Shown: positions 1 through 9,213, counted from the stretch's first letter. The stretch: 38,419 nucleotides of DNA from Calidifontimicrobium sp964618555 (GCA_964618555.1 CAZUBF010000015.1:1-38419), one strand, 5' to 3'. The notes: generated from the sequence alone by a model not told the origin. Translations and numbers: made by a program.

Positions 1-2
1 CT

Positions 3-16
3 CCCCCTCGAGGGGG
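3..16. repeat. GC-rich perfect palindrome at window start
   Basis: The run CCCCCTCGAGGGGG is a perfect 14-bp palindrome. About 20 bp further on (39-56) lies a ggatccgcgg core that recurs in the hairpin at 2983-3010. Such short intergenic GC-rich repeats are common in Burkholderiales genomes. It could be a dispersed repeat or the 3' hairpin of a gene lying outside the window. No T-tract follows, so a classical terminator is not supported. Confidence 0.4.
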
Positions 17-114
17 CGCCGCCAGCGGACCGGCGAAGCCGGATCCGCGGCGGCCGCTCGACGCCGTCCGGTTCATCGGTCGTGGGTGCCTTTGGCACCG
101 CATGGAGTACTGAC

Positions 115-1800
115 ATGACGACCACGTCCTCAATCTCCGATGCCGCCGTGCGCGGCGACCGCATGGCGCGCCTCGCGACGCTGCCGGCCGCCGACCGCCG
201 GCTGCTGCGCGCGATGGCCGCCGTCGCCTTGCTGGCGCTCGCGCTGGGCCTGGTCGGCGGCCTCGTCACGGCGCTGGCGCGCGCCGGCTTCGTCGACCTC
301 GTGCCCTACACGGGTTACCGGTTCCTGACGGTGCACGGTGTCGCGATCTTCTTCTACTGGCTGTTCGTCGCGCAGGCGGCGCTGCTGCTGGCATTCGCCG
401 CCGCCGAACACCGACAGGGGCTCGCGGCGCGCCGCTGGGCCTGGGGCGGTTTCGCGGCGATGGCCGCAGGGTTCGTCGTCAGCGTGGCCGGTGCGCATGT
501 CGGCACGCCGTTGCTGTACGACGGCTCGCCCGAACTCGCCGCCGACGCGCCGGCGGCGCTGCTGGCGTTCAACGGCGGCTACCTGCTGCTCGCGCTCGGG
601 TTGCTGCTGCTGCCGGTGTCGGCGATCGCGACGCTGCTCGCGCCGGCCGGCGCAGCCGAGCGCCGGCCGCTGAGTGCGGTGGGTTTCGCGCTGTTCGCGT
701 GGGCGGGCTTCCTGGCAGTCACCGGCTTCGCCGCGCTGTACACGTTCGCGCCGGGTGCGCTGTGGGCGCTCGGCTGGGGCGCATTCCCGTCCGACCACGG
801 CACGCGCTGGCACATCGTGTTCCACAACATGCACTACCTGCCGCTGATGGCCACCGTGATCGTCTGGTACGTGCTGGTGCAGGCGCTGACCGGCGTGCAC
901 TCGGTGTTCGGCGAACGCTTCTCGAAGCTCGTGTTCACGGCGTACCTGGTGTTCGTGCCGCCGACGTCGCTGTACCACATGTTCCTCGAACCCGACCTGC
1001 CCGGCGCGGTGCGCGTCACGGGCTCGCTGCTGTCGCTGTTCGTCAGCGTGCCGACGCTCACCGCGTTCCTGATCATCGTCGCGTCGCTCGAACTGCACGC
1101 GCGCGCGCAAGGCGGGCGCGGCCTGTTCGGCTGGATCGCCAAGCTGCCGTGGCGGCACCCGGCGATGGCGGTGATCGGCGTCGCGGTGGCCAGCATGGGT
1201 GCCGGGCTGGCGCTGGCCTTCGTGCTGATCCAGGGCGAGCTCGCGCCGCTGCTGTCCGACAGCTTCTTCGTCCCGGGTTACTTCCACTTCTTCACCGTCG
1301 GCACCGTCAGCCTGACGCTGCTGGCCGGTCTTGCCGTCGTGCTGCCGGCGCTCGGCGGGCGCGCGCCGGCCTGGCCGGCGCTGCTGCGCTGGCTGCCCTG
1401 GCTCGTTTTCGCCGGGCTGCTGGTGTTCGGCGTCGCCGGTGTGACCGCAGGCTACCTCGGCGTGCCGCGGCGGATGATCGACGTGTCGTACCAGGGCGAC
1501 GCGCCGGCACTGTGGGCGCCGCTGATGGCGGCGATGGGTGCCGGCGCTGTCGTGATGGCGCTGGCGCTGGCGGCGTTCGCGGCCGGCGTCGCGGCGTCGC
1601 TGTGGCCCAGGCGCCAGGCGGCCGCCGCACCCGACCTCACGGTCGACTGGAGCGGCGCCGTGTTGCGCCCGACGGCGGCCTGGGTCGGGCCGCTGTCCGT
1701 GGCGCTGATCGTCGGCGCGATGGTCGTCTTCAGCGCGCTGGCGTTCGAGCTGATGCAGGCGCTGCCGCTGAGCGCCGCCGGTGGCGGGCACGCCCACTGA
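115..1800 (+). CDS. Heme-copper oxidase subunit I homologue (ba3-like) with altered active site
   Basis: This is a 561-residue integral membrane protein with about 13-14 hydrophobic segments. It aligns from end to end with subunit I of ba3-type (B-family) cytochrome c oxidases, including the shared segment GGRGLFGWI. The low-spin heme ligands are present: His74 (TVHG) and His391 (YFH). The high-spin/CuB site is not canonical. HPxVY is HNMHY (237-241, keeping His237 and Tyr241), the HH pair of FHHQF is Tyr287-His288, and the HFH motif is Tyr389-Phe-His391, so the expected heme a3 axial His is Tyr. The start at 115 is chosen for GGAG at 104-107; an in-frame GTG at 82 is possible. It is the first gene of a tight cassette with a 58-residue membrane protein and a cytochrome c. 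Subunit II is not in the window and may lie upstream. Membership of the heme-copper superfamily is firm; an oxygen-reducing activity is not. Confidence 0.85.
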   Translation: MTTTSSISDAAVRGDRMARLATLPAADRRLLRAMAAVALLALALGLVGGLVTALARAGFVDLVPYTGYRFLTVHGVAIFFYWLFVAQAALLLAFAAAEHRQGLAARRWAWGGFAAMAAGFVVSVAGAHVGTPLLYDGSPELAADAPAALLAFNGGYLLLALGLLLLPVSAIATLLAPAGAAERRPLSAVGFALFAWAGFLAVTGFAALYTFAPGALWALGWGAFPSDHGTRWHIVFHNMHYLPLMATVIVWYVLVQALTGVHSVFGERFSKLVFTAYLVFVPPTSLYHMFLEPDLPGAVRVTGSLLSLFVSVPTLTAFLIIVASLELHARAQGGRGLFGWIAKLPWRHPAMAVIGVAVASMGAGLALAFVLIQGELAPLLSDSFFVPGYFHFFTVGTVSLTLLAGLAVVLPALGGRAPAWPALLRWLPWLVFAGLLVFGVAGVTAGYLGVPRRMIDVSYQGDAPALWAPLMAAMGAGAVVMALALAAFAAGVAASLWPRRQAAAAPDLTVDWSGAVLRPTAAWVGPLSVALIVGAMVVFSALAFELMQALPLSAAGGGHAH

Positions 1801-1815
1801 CGAGGAGCAACGACG

Positions 1816-1992
1816 ATGAACGAAGATTTCGTGCTGACGCTGGCGGTGGCGCTGACCTGGGCGCTGCTCGCGCTGGTCTACGCGCTGGCGCCGTGGGGCG
1901 AGATGATCGGCTATGCCTGGGTCTGGGGGTTCGGCGCGATGGCGTTCTTCGGCCTCGCGCTGCTGCTGCGCCGGCGCGGCGCGCGCCGATGA
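1816..1992 (+). CDS. 58-residue membrane protein of the oxidase cassette
   Basis: This short gene starts 15 bp after the oxidase stop, behind a GAGGAG-type ribosome binding site (1802-1807). It ends in an ATGA overlap with the cytochrome c gene. The protein has two hydrophobic segments (about residues 5-25 and 31-51) separated by APWGEMIG, and a basic tail (RRRGARR). Its size and position recall small accessory subunits of terminal oxidases such as subunit IV or CcoQ-like peptides, but I see no family-defining motif. Translational coupling to both neighbours is the main support for it being real. Confidence 0.75.
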   Translation: MNEDFVLTLAVALTWALLALVYALAPWGEMIGYAWVWGFGAMAFFGLALLLRRRGARR

Positions 1993-2465
1993 CGCGCCGC
2001 GTCGCGGGCACGCTGGCCGGCATCGCCGCGGTGGCGGCGCTGGCCGCGTGGTACGCCTGGCCCGGCGTCGCACCGCCGCCGGCCGGCGCGCTGCTGCGCC
2101 CCGACGACGCGCGCGTGCTCGCTGCCGGCGAGCGTGTGTACCGCACGCACTGCGCCGCCTGCCATGGTGCCGCGCTCGAGGGCCAGCCAAACTGGCAGCG
2201 CCGCGGCGACGACGGTCTGCTGCCGGCGCCGCCGCACGACGCCGGCGGCCACACCTGGCACCACGCCGACGCGGTGCTGTTCATGATCGCCAAACACGGC
2301 GTCGCGAAGGCGGCCGGCATGCCCGACTACCGCAGCGCGATGCCGGTGTACGACGGCGCACTTGGCGACGACGACATCGTCGCCGTGCTGTCGTGGATCA
2401 AGTCGCGTTGGCCGCCCGAGATCCGCGACAAGCACGACCAGATCAACCAGGCAACCTCACGCTGA
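1989..2465 (+). CDS. Membrane-anchored mono-heme cytochrome c
   Basis: A 158-residue class I cytochrome c with an uncleaved-looking N-terminal membrane anchor (about residues 5-28), a periplasmic domain, and a single CAACH heme-binding motif at residues 55-59. A later Met-containing stretch (GMPDYRSAMPVYDG) supplies candidate distal Met ligands. The ATG overlaps the stop of the preceding 58-residue gene (ATGA at 1989-1992), indicating coupled translation. In this position it is likely the electron donor or partner of the oxidase-like subunit I. The family assignment is secure; its actual redox partner is inferred from the operon. Confidence 0.9.
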   Translation: MTRRVAGTLAGIAAVAALAAWYAWPGVAPPPAGALLRPDDARVLAAGERVYRTHCAACHGAALEGQPNWQRRGDDGLLPAPPHDAGGHTWHHADAVLFMIAKHGVAKAAGMPDYRSAMPVYDGALGDDDIVAVLSWIKSRWPPEIRDKHDQINQATSR

Positions 2466-2480
2466 ACAAGGCAGAGCGCA

Positions 2481-2717
2481 ATGGACTTCGATGGTGGTTG
2501 GATGCCGGCGATGCACGGCATGGGGGGGTGGTGGCTCGTGCTGCTGCTGGTGGCCGTCATCATCGGCGTGCTGGTCGGCGCGCAGCGGCGCGGCGGCGGC
2601 ACGCGCGAGACGCCGCGCCAAGTGCTGCAGCGCCGGCTCGCCGCCGGCGAGATCACCGCGCAGGAGTACGAACAGCGCAAGGCGCTGCTCGATCGCGACG
2701 CGTCGACGAGCGGCTGA
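2481..2717 (+). CDS. SHOCT-domain small membrane protein
   Basis: This 78-residue protein has one transmembrane segment (about residues 16-36, preceded by a Trp/Gly/Met-rich start). It ends in a short C-terminal helix with the SHOCT pattern: LQRRLAAGEITAQEYEQRK followed by a hydrophobic Leu. SHOCT domains are about 30-residue oligomerisation modules, often found at the end of small membrane proteins in redox and metal loci. It begins 15 bp after the cytochrome c stop and is probably co-transcribed. Its role here is unknown. Confidence 0.85.
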   Translation: MDFDGGWMPAMHGMGGWWLVLLLVAVIIGVLVGAQRRGGGTRETPRQVLQRRLAAGEITAQEYEQRKALLDRDASTSG

Positions 2718-2737
2718 CGACTGCGCCAACGGCCCGC

Positions 2738-2768
2738 TTGACCTTGACACCGAGGCAAGGTCGACAGT
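2738..2768 (+). promoter_or_regulatory. MerR/CueR-type promoter-operator remnant
   Basis: The sequence GACCTTG-N9-CAAGGTC (2740-2762) is a 23-bp dyad with perfect 7-bp arms and one further mismatch inside. It overlaps a TTGACC -35 element (2738-2743). The stretch to the -10 position is 19 bp, the over-long spacer typical of MerR-family activated promoters (CueR, MerR, ZntR). The hexamer at the -10 position (GACAGT, 2763-2768) is poor, consistent with decay. It points toward the copper-ATPase relic that starts about 260 bp downstream. Confidence 0.6.
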
Positions 2769-2982
2769 CGCGTGGTGCCACACCGTCCACTCGGCTGGCG
2801 ATCCCGTCAGGCCTTCGTCGTCGAGCCAGCCCACGCCCTCAGGTCATGCTCGACGCGAGTCGGCGCATCGTGGCGCGCCGCATCGGGACCGGGCCCAAGG
2901 TCATGCTCACGGAGCCCATCCACGGGCGATGACGCCGCAACTGCGACGTTGTCCGCGCAGTCTGCCGTCTACAGATCGGAGC

Positions 2983-3010
2983 GGCCGCGGATCCGGCAGG
3001 ATCCGCGGCC
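2983..3010. repeat. Perfect 12-bp inverted repeat
   Basis: Arms GGCCGCGGATCC (2983-2994) and GGATCCGCGGCC (2999-3010) flank a GGCA loop. The arms are exactly complementary. The GGATCCGCGG core is shared with the sequence at 39-56 near the window start, suggesting a small dispersed repeat family that has landed in the decaying ATPase locus. No T-tract follows. Confidence 0.55.
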
Positions 3011-3021
3011 CGGCCAAGGCG

Positions 3022-3477
3022 CAATTTGCGGTACGGCGCGCGAGCGTGATGTTCCTCGCCGCCGGGCGGGGGCTACTCGGCCTGCCGGCGGTGCCGGAAC
3101 CGGTCACGCCGAGCACACCGGCGGCGCCCGCGGCGCTTCGCGCGAGCGGTGTGAACGTCGCGGTGGCCCCCGAAGACGGCCGGACGACGGCGCGCTCCAT
3201 TGCCGCGTGGCCGGGCATCGGCGCCGAGGTGGCGATGAGCGCCGCGCCGGTGGCGCTGGTCAAGCCAGACCAGCGCGGCGTCGCGCAGGCACGCGCGCTG
3301 GTGCGCTCGACGGTGTGCAACATGAAGCAGCTCCTCGACTTCGCATCGGTCGACGCTGCGCCAGGCGTACCGCTGGCCGCAGGGCCGCTGTACCCGATCG
3401 CCCGTTGGCTGCCGTCGCCGCTGTCCGCGGCGCTCGCACTGACGCTCGCCGAACCGAATGCGCACTTGGATCGTGTG
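3022..3477 (+). pseudogene. Remnant of a copper-type P1B ATPase (copA-like)
   Basis: Reading codons that begin at 3022, the translation keeps the order of the C-terminal third of a Cu+-exporting P-type ATPase. RASVMFLAAGRGLLGLPAVPEPV resembles the stretch usually reading TVxFVAVDGxLxGLLAVADPI. STPAAPAALRASGVNVAV resembles the region before TGDN, and GVPLAAGPLYPIARWLPSPL resembles the last two membrane segments. The TGDN motif is replaced by PEDG. About 45 residues including the GDGxNDAP hinge motif are missing, and the extreme C terminus is scrambled. There is no plausible start codon with a ribosome site and no N-terminal metal-binding, phosphorylation or CPC segments. It is therefore a decayed fragment. 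The upstream MerR-type operator supports an original copper- or metal-responsive locus. Confidence 0.7.
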
Positions 3478-3507
3478 CCTGGTTCCTGGGCGCCTCCTCG
3501 CGGCCCG

Positions 3508-4485
3508 TCAGTTCACGGCCAGCGGCAAGGTCGGCCGCACGCGCAGCGCGATGATCACCCCGGCCACCAGCAGCGCGATGCCGGCCAGCGTCGCCGCGTC
3601 GGGCGCGCCGCCGCGCAACGCCAGCGCGTAGGCCAACGCGGCCAGCGTCTCGAACACGATCAGCTGCCCGGCCAGCGTGGTCGGCAGGCGCTGGCTCGCG
3701 GCGTTCCAGCACAGCGTGCCGAGCCACGAGGCCAGCAGGCCGATGGCCAGCATCAGCACGACGAAACGCTCGGGCTGCGGGCCGAACGGCAGGGGGAACC
3801 CGCCGCCGGTGGCCGCCTCGACGAACCAGAATCCGATGCAGCCCAGCGCCGCCAGCGGCAGCGTCGCCACCCCCTGCGCGGTGGCCCACACGGTGGGCGA
3901 GCGGTCGGGGTGCGCGCGCAGCCAGTCGGCGTTGCGCAGCGGGTACCAGGTCCAGCAGGCGACGGCGCCCAACGCCAGCAGCGCGCCCAGCGCATAGCGG
4001 CCGAGGTCGGCTGCCGGGTCGGCGCGCAGGCGGGCGAGCTCGGCCTGGTTCACCAGCGCGATGCCGGCGCCGATCAGCGCCAGTGACGGCGCCAGCCTGC
4101 GCCACGGCAGCTTGCCGTCGCGCTTCGCGTCACGCAGGTTCGAGCTGACCGCGATGACCACCGGCAGCGTGCCGATGATCATCGTCGGCAGCGGTCCGCC
4201 GGCGTGCTGGATCGCGCCGGCGAGGAACAGGTAATACACCAGGTTGCCCACCAGGGCCAGCTTCAGTGCCTCGACCCAGTCGCCGCGAGTGAGCTGCGCC
4301 AGCCGACGGCGGTCGAGCGCGGCCAGCGGCAGCGCGATCAGCCCGAACGCGAGGTAGCGCGCGAAGCTCAGCAGCGCCGGGGGGTAGTCGGCCAATAGCA
4401 GCGGCACGATGAACACGAGCCCCCAGGTCAGGCCGGCGGCCAAGGCGAACGCGGTGCCGGTGATCAGCGCGGTGCGGTGTGGCAT
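3508..4485 (-). CDS. EamA/DMT-family transporter
   Basis: A 325-residue membrane protein with about ten hydrophobic segments in two internally homologous halves, as in the drug/metabolite transporter superfamily. Typical sequence is seen in the first helix (ALAAGLTWGLVFIVPLLLA) and in the middle (PTMIIGTLPVVIAV). The ATG at 4485 is chosen because the hydrophobic first helix begins about ten residues later; the frame upstream runs on without signal. It lies downstream of glpD on the same strand, about 240 bp from its stop, so co-transcription is possible but not shown. The substrate cannot be told from sequence; export of a metabolite or amino acid is the usual role. Confidence 0.85.
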   Translation of the reverse strand: MPHRTALITGTAFALAAGLTWGLVFIVPLLLADYPPALLSFARYLAFGLIALPLAALDRRRLAQLTRGDWVEALKLALVGNLVYYLFLAGAIQHAGGPLPTMIIGTLPVVIAVSSNLRDAKRDGKLPWRRLAPSLALIGAGIALVNQAELARLRADPAADLGRYALGALLALGAVACWTWYPLRNADWLRAHPDRSPTVWATAQGVATLPLAALGCIGFWFVEAATGGGFPLPFGPQPERFVVLMLAIGLLASWLGTLCWNAASQRLPTTLAGQLIVFETLAALAYALALRGGAPDAATLAGIALLVAGVIIALRVRPTLPLAVN

Positions 4486-4723
4486 GGGGCGCGCAGTGTG
4501 CCGCGACGCGGCGCGCGCATGTTGTACCGGATTGCGGCGCGCGAGGTCGCTCGAGGGCGCGCGCCGGGTGCGCCTGGTCGGCCAGCCCGATTGCTGCGCC
4601 GGGTTCGCGTGCAGGGGGTCGATCACCGCGGCGAACCCCCCGGCCGCATGGCCGTGGCGTTCGGGCACGCGGCGCATGGGCGCGATGGCGGCACCGGCCC
4701 CGCGCGTCGGCCACCTCGCGGCG

Positions 4724-6392
4724 TCAGGCCAGCGCGCGCGCCACGCGTTGCCGCTGCGCCGGGTCGCAGCGCAGCCCCAGCTTGCTNNNNNNNNNNATCG
4801 GAAAACCGCAAGCCGAGCTTGCTGCGCCGCCACAGCACGTCGTCGGCGTCACGCGCCCACTCGTCGCGCTGCAGGTACCCCAGCTCGGATTCGTGCAGCC
4901 CGGGAGCGAGTTCCTCGCCCAGGTCGCCCAGCGCCGCGGCGTCGCCCAGCACGCGCCCGATGCGGCCGCCGTAGGCGCGGCACAGGCGCCGCGCCAGCGC
5001 CGGCGGCAGCCACGGCCAGCGCCGCTGCACCGCGGCGACGAAGCGTTCGAAGTCGGCGTCGGGGCGCTGCGGCGCACCGATGAACGCCGACAGGTCGCCG
5101 CCGGGCAGCAAGGCGCCTTCGGTCCACGGCCGGCGCGCATCGCCGAGCAGGCGGCCGACCTCGGTGGCGGCGTCCTCGGCGAGCTTGCGGAAGGTGGTGA
5201 TCTTGCCGCCCCACACGGTCAGCAGCGGCGCGCCGCCTTGCGCCTGGGTCTCGAGCAGGTAGTCGCGCGTGACCGCCGACGGGTCGCCGCTGGCGTCGTC
5301 GAGCAGCGGGCGCACGCCGCAGTAGCTCCACACCACCTGCTGCGGCTGCACCGGCCGGCGCAGGTAGCGGCTGGCCTGCGCGCACAGGTACGCGGTCTCG
5401 TCGGCGTCGATGCGCGCGGCCGCCGGGTCGCCTTCGATCTCGACGTCGGTGGTGCCGATCAGCGTGTACTCGCCCTCGTAAGGGATCGCGAAGATGATGC
5501 GCCCGTCGCGGTTCTGGAAGATGTACGCGTGGTCGTGCTCGAAGCAGCGCGGCACCACGACGTGGCTGCCCTTGACCAGCCGCAGGTGCCGCGTGGCCAG
5601 CGCCTCGCCGCCCGCCGGGCGCGCGACGCCGCGCAGGAAGGCCTCGGCCCAGGGGCCGGCGGCGTTGACCAGCGCGCGCGCGTGCACCCGGTGGTCGCGC
5701 CCCGAGGTGTCGCGCAGCGTCGCCGTCCAGCCGTCGGCGCCGCGCTGCGCGGCCACGCACTCGCAGCGCGTCAGCACGACGGCGCCACGCTCGCGTGCGT
5801 CGAGCGCGGCCAGCACCACCAGCCGCGCGTCGTCGACCCAGCCGTCGGCGTAGACGAAGCCGCGCGTGAAACGCGGCTGCAGCGCCGCGCCGGCCGGGTG
5901 CGTGCGCAGGTCGACGCCGCGCGAGCCGGGCAGCACCTCGCGCCGCGCCAGGTGGTCGTACAGGAACAGGCCGGCGCGGATCATCCACGCCGGGCGCATC
6001 GCCGCGTCGTGCGGCAGCACGAACTGCAGCGGCCACATGATGTGCGGCGCGCTCCTGAGCAGCACCTCGCGTTCGGCCAGCGCCTTGCGCACCAGCGCGA
6101 ACTCGTAGTGCTCGAGGTAGCGCAGCCCGCCGTGGATCAGCTTGGTCGACGCCGACGAGGTGTGCGACGCCAGGTCGTCGCGCTCGGCCAGGCACACGCG
6201 CCAGCCGCGCCCGGCCAGGTCGCGCGCGATGCCCGCGCCGTTGATGCCGCCGCCGACCACCAGCACGTCGAAGCGGGCGGCGGCGGTGTCGTCGGCAGCT
6301 GATGCGGCAGGATCCAAGGCAGTCGTGTGCGACGGGCGGGGCGACAGGGTGCGTCCGGGCTGGCGCGCGGCGGGCCGCGGGCTATCCTGCAC
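4724..6392 (-). CDS. glpD: Aerobic glycerol-3-phosphate dehydrogenase, interrupted by an assembly gap
   Basis: FAD-dependent membrane-associated dehydrogenase that oxidises glycerol-3-phosphate to dihydroxyacetone phosphate and feeds electrons to quinone. The N-terminal Rossmann motif is VLVVGGGINGAGIARDLAGR. Family hallmarks include SSASTKLIHGGLRYLE, LIGTTDVE and GGKITTFRKLAE. Ten Ns at 4787-4796 put the 3' end out of frame. The residues SKLGLR appear on both sides of the gap, in different synonymous codons, so joining the two at that point restores a normal C terminus ending ...QRQRVARALA with a stop at 4724. The start is uncertain: GTG at 6392 gives a long N-terminal extension, and TTG at 6317 gives a length closer to the usual 500-odd residues. 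It is divergent from glpK, and shared control of glycerol catabolism is likely. No glpR or glpF is present here. Confidence 0.92.
4787..4796. other. Scaffold gap (10 Ns) inside glpD
   Basis: Ten undetermined bases. The flanking sequences both encode SKLGLR on the minus strand and match at 14 of 17 positions, so the contigs probably overlap rather than being separated by missing sequence. The gap breaks the glpD frame only as an assembly artefact. Confidence 0.95.
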
Positions 6393-6435
6393 GCTCGCCG
6401 GCCGCCCACCCCCTCGCTGGCCGCGGAGTCTACCG

Positions 6436-7932
<1,497 letters not shown>

Positions 7933-8079
7933 GCGAGCGGCACGACGCGAGTGCGGTTGCGTTGCGAACGCGCGGTCGGGCGTGCATCCCACACTTGCAC
8001 GGGCGTGGCCGCACGCGGCAGGCGTAACCTCGCATCGGTCCGACAGGCGCCGGACGCTCCCATCGCGCGAAGGTCGACG

Positions 8080-8259
8080 ATGACGCTGCCCGTTGCGGCG
8101 AATCGCCTCCGTGCCCGGCTGGCCGCGGGGTCGACGCTCGTGCCGGCCGGGGTCGACGGGCCGATCCTCGACATGAAGCACGTCGCCGCCGGGCCCGAGG
8201 CGCTGGACATGGCGCGGTCGTCGACGGCGCCGCCCAGGGCGATGATGGACTCGACGTGA
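8080..8259 (+). pseudogene. Possible remnant of an HpcH/HpaI-type aldolase
   Basis: A 59-codon open frame begins MTLPVAANRLRARLAAGSTL. This resembles the start of HpcH/HpaI-family (2-keto-3-deoxy sugar acid) aldolases, which commonly begin with a short hydrophobic segment followed by FKxxLxAG. It then jumps to ILDMKHVAAGPEAL, resembling the conserved LLDMEHxxxxxxxL strand. Roughly 20-25 residues between these two blocks and everything after them are absent. Such aldolases often neighbour SDR sugar-acid dehydrogenases like the gene that follows at 8320. The resemblance is short and could be chance; an uncharacterised small gene is the alternative. Confidence 0.3.
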
Positions 8260-8319
8260 TCGTGTCGCGTGCCCCCGGGGCGGCAAGGGCGCCGCAACGT
8301 GCACGCCGGGAGGTGGGTG

Positions 8320-9111
8320 ATGAACACGGCATCGGCGCTGGCATCGTTCTCGCTCGCAGGCAAGGTGGCCCTGGTCACCGGCGGCAATGCCGGCATCGGC
8401 CGCACCCTGGCACAGGCGTTGAAGGACGCCGGCGCCAGCGTCGCAGTGGGCGCGCGGCGTGTCGAGCGCAACCAGGCCGTGGTCGACGCACTGGGCGATG
8501 GCGCGCTGGCGCTGACGCTGGACGTCACCGACGAGGCGTCGGTGCAGCGCGCGGTGCAGGCCGTCCAGGCGCGCTTTGGCGGGCTCGACATCCTGGTCAA
8601 CAACGCCGGCGTCGCGCACCGCGCGTCGGTGCTGGCGTTGTCGCGGGACGACTGGGAGCGCGTGCTCGCCACCAACCTCACCGGCCCTTTCCTGTGCACC
8701 AAGCATGCGGCCCGAGCGATGCGCGAACGCGGTGGCGGCAAGATCATCAACATCGCCTCCGCGTACGGCCTGGTGGCACCCAGCAAGGGTCTGCTGGTGT
8801 CGTACACCGCGACCAAGCACGGTCTGGTCGGCCTGACCAAAGTCAACGCGGTGGAGCTGGCGCCGCTGAACATCCAGGTCAACGCGATCGCCCCTGGTTA
8901 CTACTTCACCGAGATCAACGACGAACTGCGTGGCACGCCGTTCGAGCTGGCGGTGAACCGGCGCACGCCGTCCGGGCGCTGGGGCGAGACGTCGCAGCTG
9001 GCGGGCGCCTGCCTGTTCTTCGCCTCGTCGGCCAGCGACCACGTCACCGGCACCTGCATTCCGGTCGACGGCGGCTACGTCGCCAGCGATGGGCTGGACC
9101 GGGGACCTTGA
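8320..9111 (+). CDS. Short-chain dehydrogenase/reductase (gluconate 5-dehydrogenase-like)
   Basis: A 263-residue classical SDR. The cofactor motif TGGNAGIG lies at residues 20-27, the structural NNAG motif at 94-97, and the catalytic Asn119, Ser147, Tyr162 and Lys166 (YTATK) are all present. The C-terminal PVDGGYVAS segment is typical. The region GYYFTEIND and overall similarity suggest the gluconate 5-dehydrogenase / 2-deoxy-D-gluconate 3-dehydrogenase branch, so the likely reaction is NAD(P)-dependent oxidoreduction of a sugar acid. The exact substrate is not resolved. The start at 8320 is supported by GGGAGG at 8308-8313; the frame is open further upstream but without a ribosome site. Confidence 0.9.
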   Translation: MNTASALASFSLAGKVALVTGGNAGIGRTLAQALKDAGASVAVGARRVERNQAVVDALGDGALALTLDVTDEASVQRAVQAVQARFGGLDILVNNAGVAHRASVLALSRDDWERVLATNLTGPFLCTKHAARAMRERGGGKIINIASAYGLVAPSKGLLVSYTATKHGLVGLTKVNAVELAPLNIQVNAIAPGYYFTEINDELRGTPFELAVNRRTPSGRWGETSQLAGACLFFASSASDHVTGTCIPVDGGYVASDGLDRGP

Positions 9112-9213
9112 TCTGCCGGAGCCTGTCGCCGAAGCCGTCACGGCGCCCGCCCCGCCCCGGCAGCGTTACGATGCGCCGACCCGCTGCCACCCCGACCCGC
9201 CAAGGAGACCCGC

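Noticed and set aside
130..2190. A long minus-strand open frame antisense to the oxidase cassette (similar ones at 13526-15910 and 6430-9141)
   Set aside because: Amino-acid composition is Arg/His/Gln-rich with no recognisable domain, and each lies over a well-supported gene. Very high GC makes such shadow frames common.
2772..3554. A 260-residue plus-strand gene (frame running from 2772)
   Set aside because: Its translation is Arg/Ala-rich without motifs. The other plus-strand frame matches a P1B ATPase relic, which explains the region better.
4787..4796. glpD as a pseudogene with a frameshift
   Set aside because: The frame break coincides with ten Ns, and the sequence on both sides reads as a normal GlpD end; it is an assembly artefact.
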